Under the pieces are notes generated by a model. The model had not been told where the DNA came from and made no database searches. It saw nothing but the letters and a program-made list of their open reading frames with translations. A stretch of DNA of 8,594 nucleotides from Lachnospiraceae bacterium (GTDB taxonomy: Bacteria > Bacillota > Clostridia > Lachnospirales > Lachnospiraceae). The first letter of the stretch is position 1. Every line of letters starts with the position of its first letter. Below, in pieces: positions 4,416-8,594 of the stretch. The stretch covers positions 1 through 8,594 of the forward strand of contig CAAEEI010000070.1 of NCBI GenBank assembly GCA_900754855.1, given 5' to 3'. Made by a program: the position numbers and the translations under genes.

Positions 4416-7025
4416 ATGAAAGAAACATATCAGATGAGGCAGGATGAGCTGCTAAAACAAATGCAGTTAAAACCGGGAGGTTTGACGCAGGAGGAAGCGC
4501 AACGGCGTTTGCAGGAATATGGGGAAAACGCATTGCAGGAACAAAAAAGAAAAAAAGGTTATCAGGTCTTTCTGGAACAGTTTAAAGACTTCCTGGTGGT
4601 GATCCTGATCGTGGCGGCATTTATTTCGCTGCTGTCTGGGAACATGGAAAGTACCATCGTTATTTTTGCGGTGATCATCCTCAATGCCATACTGGGCACA
4701 GTACAGTATTTGAAGGCAGAAAAATCGTTAAATGCTTTAAAAGAATTATCCTCTCCGCATTCCCGGGTGATCCGGAATGGGAAAACCGTGGAGCTTCCTT
4801 CTGCGCAGGTCGTTCCGGGCGATATTCTACTTCTGGAAGCCGGCGATATGACGGCGGCAGACGGACGAATCATGCAGTGCTATTCCTTACAGATGAATGA
4901 AAGCGCACTGACCGGAGAATCCACAAATGTAGATAAGACCCAGGAATGTATAGAAGAAGACGTTCCTCTCGCAGACAGAACCAACATGGTGTATGCCGGA
5001 ACACTGGTCACTTACGGAAGGGCGGAAGTATTAGTGACTGCCACCGGTATGCAGACGGAAATTGGAAAAATTGCGTCGATGATGAATGCCACCAAAGAAA
5101 AGAAAACACCGCTGCAAGTCAGTCTGGATCAGTTCAGCCAGAAACTGGCAATGGTCATTCTTGCCATCTGTGCGCTGGTGTTTGTGCTTAGCATGTACAG
5201 GCATATGCCGATTTTAGATTCCCTGTTATTTGCTGTGGCGCTGGCTGTGGCGGCTATCCCGGAAGCGCTGGGATCCATCGTCACCATCGTTCAGGCCATG
5301 GGAACAGGAAAAATGGCGGCGGAAAATGCCATCATGAAGGAATTAAAAGCGGTGGAAAGCCTGGGCAGCGTCTCCATTATCTGCTCAGATAAAACCGGAA
5401 CCCTGACCCAGAATAAGATGACGGTAACCGATGTATATCTGGACGGAAAATGTATGAAACCGGAAGAGATGGACATCCGGCATTCGCTGCACCGTTATTT
5501 TCTGTATACAGCGATTTTAAATAACGATTCTTCGAATCACGGTGGAAAAGAAATCGGAGATCCTACGGAATACAGCCTTTTGGTCATGGCAAGGAAAGCC
5601 GGGCTGGACCGGGCCAATATTACGGAAGAAGAAATCCGCAGCATGATGCCGAGAATGGAAGAATTACCTTTTGATTCTGACCGTAAGCTGATGAGTACAA
5701 AATATCGCATCCACGGTATTCCGACCATTTTAACCAAAGGGGCGCTGGATGTGCTGTTAGACCGGGCAGCCTTTATTCTTACTGAGGAAGGAAAGCGGGA
5801 GATGACCAAAGAGGATCAGGAACAGATTCTCAGACAAAACAGGCTCTTTTCTGAAAATGGTCTCCGCGTGCTGGCCTTTGCCTATAAGGAAGTGGAGGAA
5901 GAAGACGATCTGTCTTTAGACGATGAAAATGCGCTGACCTTTATCGGACTGGCCGCCATGATGGATCCGCCGAGAGAAGAATCGAAAAAAGCAGTGGCCG
6001 ACGCGGCCAGAGCAGGCATCAAGACGATCATGATCACCGGGGATCATAAAATCACTGCCTCAGCCATTGCACGGCAGATCGGTATTTTCCATGACGGAGA
6101 TATGGCGCTGACCGGACAGGAACTGGATGCTTTAAGCGATCAGGAACTGGACGCCGTGTTGGATAAAGTTTCCGTATATGCCCGGGTGTCTCCGGAAAAT
6201 AAGATCCGCATCGTGGACGCATGGCAGAGAAAAGGAAAAATCACGGCGATGACCGGAGACGGGGTCAATGATGCGCCGGCCTTGAAAAAAGCAGATATTG
6301 GCGTGGCCATGGGCATAACCGGAACCGAGGTGTCTAAGGACGCGGCGGCGATGATCCTGCAGGATGACAACTTTGCCACCATCATTAAAGCCGTATCTTT
6401 CGGAAGAAATGTCTACCGGAATATTCAAAATGCCATTCAGTTCCTTCTTTCCGGCAATATGGCAGGTATCCTTGTGGTGCTCTACTGTTCTCTGGCTGGT
6501 CTGCCGACGCCACTGGAACCGGTGCAGCTGCTCTTTATCAACCTGTTGACGGATTCCCTGCCGGCCTTGGCCATTGGTATGGAGCCGGTGGATGACAGTC
6601 TCTTAAACCAGCCGCCAAGGGATCCGAAACAGGGCATTCTCACCAGAAGTTTTCTCCTGCGGCTGGCCGGATACGGGGCATTGATCGCCGTGGCAACCAT
6701 GACGGCTTTTTATGTGGGAATGCAAACGGGGACGCAGACAGCAGTGACCATGGCTTTTGCTACCCTGACTCTGGCGCGTCTTTTCCATGGCTTTAACTGT
6801 CGGGGAAGGGAATCTGTTTTTAAGCTGGGGTTGACTACCAATAAATGGACGATCGGCGCTTTCGGTCTGGGCGTTACGCTTCTGGCCGCCGTATTGTTCC
6901 TTCCATTTATGAGCAAAATGTTTATGGTGGTGCCGTTATCACTGGCGCAGACCGGCATGATTGTTCTGCTGGCCTTCCTGCCGACGGTACTGATTCAGAT
7001 TTTTAAAATTTTTCAAAAAAAATAA
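4416..7025 (+). CDS. P-type cation ATPase, Ca2+/Mn2+ (PMCA/SPCA-like) type
   Basis: An 869-residue P2-type ATPase that pumps divalent cations out of the cytosol using ATP. Seen in order: N-terminal cation-ATPase domain; TM1-2 (58-98); actuator-domain TGES (166-169); TM3-4 (243-292) with PEALG at 282-286; phosphorylation site CSDKTGTLT with Asp325; KGA (441-443); MITGDH (539-544); TGDGVNDAP (613-621); TM5-10 (about 671-863). In TM6, NLLTDSLP keeps Asn709 and Asp713, which with Glu283 could form one ion site; the TM5 Glu used for SERCA's second site appears to be Gly684, which suggests a single site as in secretory-pathway Ca2+/Mn2+ pumps. The Mn2+ riboswitch upstream points to Mn2+ export, as for lactococcal YoaB and a streptococcal homologue; Ca2+ remains possible. 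The ATG at 4416 has AGGAGG nine bases before; an upstream ATG at 4272 lies inside the terminator and is rejected. Confidence 0.93.
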   Translation: MKETYQMRQDELLKQMQLKPGGLTQEEAQRRLQEYGENALQEQKRKKGYQVFLEQFKDFLVVILIVAAFISLLSGNMESTIVIFAVIILNAILGTVQYLKAEKSLNALKELSSPHSRVIRNGKTVELPSAQVVPGDILLLEAGDMTAADGRIMQCYSLQMNESALTGESTNVDKTQECIEEDVPLADRTNMVYAGTLVTYGRAEVLVTATGMQTEIGKIASMMNATKEKKTPLQVSLDQFSQKLAMVILAICALVFVLSMYRHMPILDSLLFAVALAVAAIPEALGSIVTIVQAMGTGKMAAENAIMKELKAVESLGSVSIICSDKTGTLTQNKMTVTDVYLDGKCMKPEEMDIRHSLHRYFLYTAILNNDSSNHGGKEIGDPTEYSLLVMARKAGLDRANITEEEIRSMMPRMEELPFDSDRKLMSTKYRIHGIPTILTKGALDVLLDRAAFILTEEGKREMTKEDQEQILRQNRLFSENGLRVLAFAYKEVEEEDDLSLDDENALTFIGLAAMMDPPREESKKAVADAARAGIKTIMITGDHKITASAIARQIGIFHDGDMALTGQELDALSDQELDAVLDKVSVYARVSPENKIRIVDAWQRKGKITAMTGDGVNDAPALKKADIGVAMGITGTEVSKDAAAMILQDDNFATIIKAVSFGRNVYRNIQNAIQFLLSGNMAGILVVLYCSLAGLPTPLEPVQLLFINLLTDSLPALAIGMEPVDDSLLNQPPRDPKQGILTRSFLLRLAGYGALIAVATMTAFYVGMQTGTQTAVTMAFATLTLARLFHGFNCRGRESVFKLGLTTNKWTIGAFGLGVTLLAAVLFLPFMSKMFMVVPLSLAQTGMIVLLAFLPTVLIQIFKIFQKK

Positions 7026-7030
7026 GAAGA

Positions 7031-7060
7031 GAATGAAAAAAGGAAAAATGCACAATACTA
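7031..7060 (+). promoter_or_regulatory. Candidate forespore (sigma-G type) promoter of spoVAD
   Basis: GAATG (7031-7035) fits the sigma-G -35 (GnATR), and 18 bp later AATACTA (7054-7060) fits the -10 (CATnnTA) with one mismatch. An alternative -10, CACAATA (7051-7057), is also one mismatch off, with a 15-bp spacer. spoVA operons are known to be transcribed by sigma-G in the forespore, so a promoter is expected here, but the motif match alone is weak. Confidence 0.35.
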
Positions 7061-7093
7061 CAGGTATCGTTAAGAAAGAAAGGTGGTATGTGC

Positions 7094-8143
7094 ATGCAAC
7101 AGATGGCAGGAAAACAAAGCGTTCGTTTTAAAAAACCGGTGCAGATTTTAAGTTATGCCTGTACCGGTGGGAAAAAAGAAGGCGAAGGGCCGCTGGGACA
7201 TTCCATGGATCTGATCGTGGAGGATCCGATGTTTGGCCAGGAAAACTGGGAAGAAAGTGAAAGTCAGTTTCTCCGGGCGGCCTGTGAAATCGCCATCCGT
7301 AAAGCCAAAAAGAAAAAAGAAGAGGTAAGAATGGCCTTCTGCGGGGATCTGCTTGGTCAGTTGATTGCCTCTTCTTTTGGTTTAAAACAATTAAATATTC
7401 CTTTTTACGGGGTGTACGGGGCATGTTCCAGCGCAGGGGTAAGTCTCTCTCTGGCTGCCATGGCAGTCGATGGAGGTTTTGCCGACCTGGCGCTGGCCGC
7501 CTGTTCCAGCCATTTTGCCAGCGCGGAAAAAGAATTTCGTTTTCCGTTGGGGTATGGAAATCAGCGCCCCTACAGTGCGACGTGGACGGTGACGGGAGCC
7601 GGCGCATTTTTACTGGGAAGAGCAGGGGAAGACAGAGAAGAAGCAACCAAAGGACAGATTCTGATCCGGGGAATCACCACCGGAAAGATAAAGGACTATG
7701 GTGTGGCTGATCCTTTTAATATGGGTGCCTGTATGGCGCCGGCGGCGGCCGATACGATTGATCAGAGTCTGGAAGATTTTGGAATGAAAGCGGATGCGTT
7801 CGATCGTATTATTACCGGAGATCTGGGCGCGGTAGGGCGGCAGTTACTCCTTTCTTTATTACAGGAAAATCATGTGGATATTGCCGGAAATTATATGGAT
7901 TGCGGGATGAAAATTTATGATGAAAAAGAACAGGATACCCATGCCGGTGGTTCCGGCTGCGCCTGTTCCGCCGTGGTGCTTTCCAGTCTGATTCTGCCGA
8001 AAATCGCTGCGGGAGAATGGAAAAGGGTACTTTTTGTGCCGACAGGAGCATTATTATCTCAGGTGACCGCCAATGAGGGAAGAACGATTCCTTCCATAGC
8101 CCATGCCGTATGGCTGGAATACGGAGAGGAGGGCGGCCGATGA
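7094..8143 (+). CDS. spoVAD: Stage V sporulation protein AD
   Basis: A 349-residue protein with a thiolase/ketoacyl-synthase-like fold. SpoVAD binds dipicolinic acid (DPA) and is part of the SpoVA machinery that moves Ca2+-DPA into the developing spore and releases it at germination. Seen: GKQSVRF near the start, GPLGHSMD (32-39), CGDLLGQ (83-89), GACSS with Cys111 at the thiolase-like nucleophile position, CSSHFASAEKEFRFP (137-151), DPFNMGACMAPAAADT (206-221), ITGDLGAVG (240-248), GGSGCACSAV (285-294), PTGALLS (316-322) and TIPSIAHAV (331-339), all closely matching the Bacillus protein. The ATG at 7094 is preferred: AGGTGG (7081-7086) is only one base from the ATG at 7088 but seven bases from 7094. 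The stop overlaps the next gene's start (ATGA). spoVAC is not upstream; the cation ATPase is. Confidence 0.95.
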   Translation: MQQMAGKQSVRFKKPVQILSYACTGGKKEGEGPLGHSMDLIVEDPMFGQENWEESESQFLRAACEIAIRKAKKKKEEVRMAFCGDLLGQLIASSFGLKQLNIPFYGVYGACSSAGVSLSLAAMAVDGGFADLALAACSSHFASAEKEFRFPLGYGNQRPYSATWTVTGAGAFLLGRAGEDREEATKGQILIRGITTGKIKDYGVADPFNMGACMAPAAADTIDQSLEDFGMKADAFDRIITGDLGAVGRQLLLSLLQENHVDIAGNYMDCGMKIYDEKEQDTHAGGSGCACSAVVLSSLILPKIAAGEWKRVLFVPTGALLSQVTANEGRTIPSIAHAVWLEYGEEGGR

Positions 8144-8496
8144 TTTATGTAAAAGCCTTTGTGGTAGGCGGATTAATCTGTACGCTGGTACAATTGTTTC
8201 TGGATCATACAAAACTGATGCCCGGCCGTGTGATGGTTCTTTTGGTCATCAGCGGCGTAATTCTGGGATTTTTGGGCATTTATGAGCCGCTTTTGCAATG
8301 GGCCGGATGTGGAGCCAGTGTGCCGTTGTCCGGATTTGGCTATAATTTAGCTAAAGGAGTGATGGAAGCAGTCAATGACGAAGGATTTATCGGACTGTTT
8401 AAAGGAGGATTTAAGGCTGCGGCGGCGGGAACCAGTGCGGCGCTGGTCTTTTCCTACCTGGCTTCTTTGCTTTTTAAACCAAAAATGAAAAAATAA
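8140..8496 (+). CDS. spoVAE: Stage V sporulation protein AE
   Basis: A 118-residue integral membrane protein with about four hydrophobic segments (5-21, 31-47, a weaker one near 50-72, and 94-112). It resembles the SpoVAE (AEb) subunit: MIYVKAFVVGGLICTLVQL at the start, then LMPGR, GIYEPLLQWAGCGASVPLSGFG and KGGFKAAAAGTSAALVFSYL, and a basic KPKMKK end. It belongs to the Ca2+-DPA channel complex of the spore inner membrane. It starts within the spoVAD stop codon (ATGA overlap), preceded by GGAGAGGAGGG (8123-8133), so the two are translationally coupled. An upstream in-frame ATG at 8110 would add ten residues and is less likely. Confidence 0.93.
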   Translation: MIYVKAFVVGGLICTLVQLFLDHTKLMPGRVMVLLVISGVILGFLGIYEPLLQWAGCGASVPLSGFGYNLAKGVMEAVNDEGFIGLFKGGFKAAAAGTSAALVFSYLASLLFKPKMKK

Positions 8497-8569
8497 AAAA
8501 TCAGCAGTTCGTTCAAGGCGATGTATCCATAAGCTATACATCCAAAGAAAATGAACTGCTGATTTTTTT
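8495..8569. terminator. Long compound terminator after spoVAE
   Basis: AAAAAATCAGCAGTTC (8495-8510) pairs perfectly with GAACTGCTGATTTTTT (8553-8568), ending in a T-run. Inside the loop a second hairpin forms: GATGTAT (8520-8526) with ATACATC (8536-8542). The A-run on the left gives a T-run on the minus strand, so it could also stop a convergent transcript entering from the right. The left arm begins immediately before the spoVAE stop region ends. The last 25 bases of the window show nothing identifiable. Confidence 0.85.
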
Positions 8570-8594
8570 GTTTCCCGTATTTTCAGAGGAAGAA

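Noticed and set aside
7128..7646. 172-codon open frame on the minus strand inside spoVAD
   Set aside because: It is antisense to a clearly conserved gene, is rich in Arg and Pro as expected of a shadow frame, and has no recognisable domain.
8570..8594. End of a convergent minus-strand gene at the right edge
   Set aside because: A TCA at 8583-8585 could be a minus-strand stop, but only about ten bases of the putative frame are visible, so nothing supports it beyond the bidirectional terminator.

Overview
The window looks like chromosome from a spore-forming Firmicute of class Clostridia, most likely Lachnospiraceae. This is inferred from the SpoVA spore-germination genes, a FeoB with a tiny Cys-rich partner, strong AGGAGG-type ribosome binding sites, purine-rich intergenic tracts and low-to-medium GC. 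No mobile element, CRISPR array, tRNA or rRNA was seen.

Layout. Positions 1-804 hold the end of a ferrous-iron operon: the C-terminal part of feoB, then a 58-residue membrane protein with a Cys-rich tail. A GC-rich hairpin (844-882) and a promoter (983-1010) precede a monoacylglycerol-lipase-like alpha/beta hydrolase (1095-1985). A bidirectional terminator (2041-2073) separates it from a convergent gene (2110-3018, minus) for a 302-residue multi-pass membrane protein of unknown function. That gene has unusually restricted codon use, a good promoter and a hairpin at the expected 5' end of its mRNA. Divergent from it is truA (3227-3994), a tRNA pseudouridine synthase.

The best-resolved regulatory unit is at 4110-4308: a TTGACA/TAAAAT promoter, a yybP-ykoY (Mn2+) riboswitch aptamer, and a 17-bp intrinsic terminator whose left arm shares the 3' strand of aptamer helix P1. 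It controls a P-type cation ATPase (4416-7025) of the Ca2+/Mn2+ type, so the unit reads as a manganese-induced Mn2+ (or Ca2+) exporter.

Only 68 bp after the ATPase, with no visible terminator between, come spoVAD and spoVAE (7094-8496), which overlap by 4 nt. They encode parts of the channel that moves Ca2+-dipicolinic acid into the forespore and out on germination. spoVAC, their usual partner, is absent. A long compound terminator closes the window.

Main points for a second look: the 302-residue orphan membrane protein with an internal tandem duplication, the fully readable Mn2+ switch, and the cation ATPase next to a spoVA pair lacking spoVAC.
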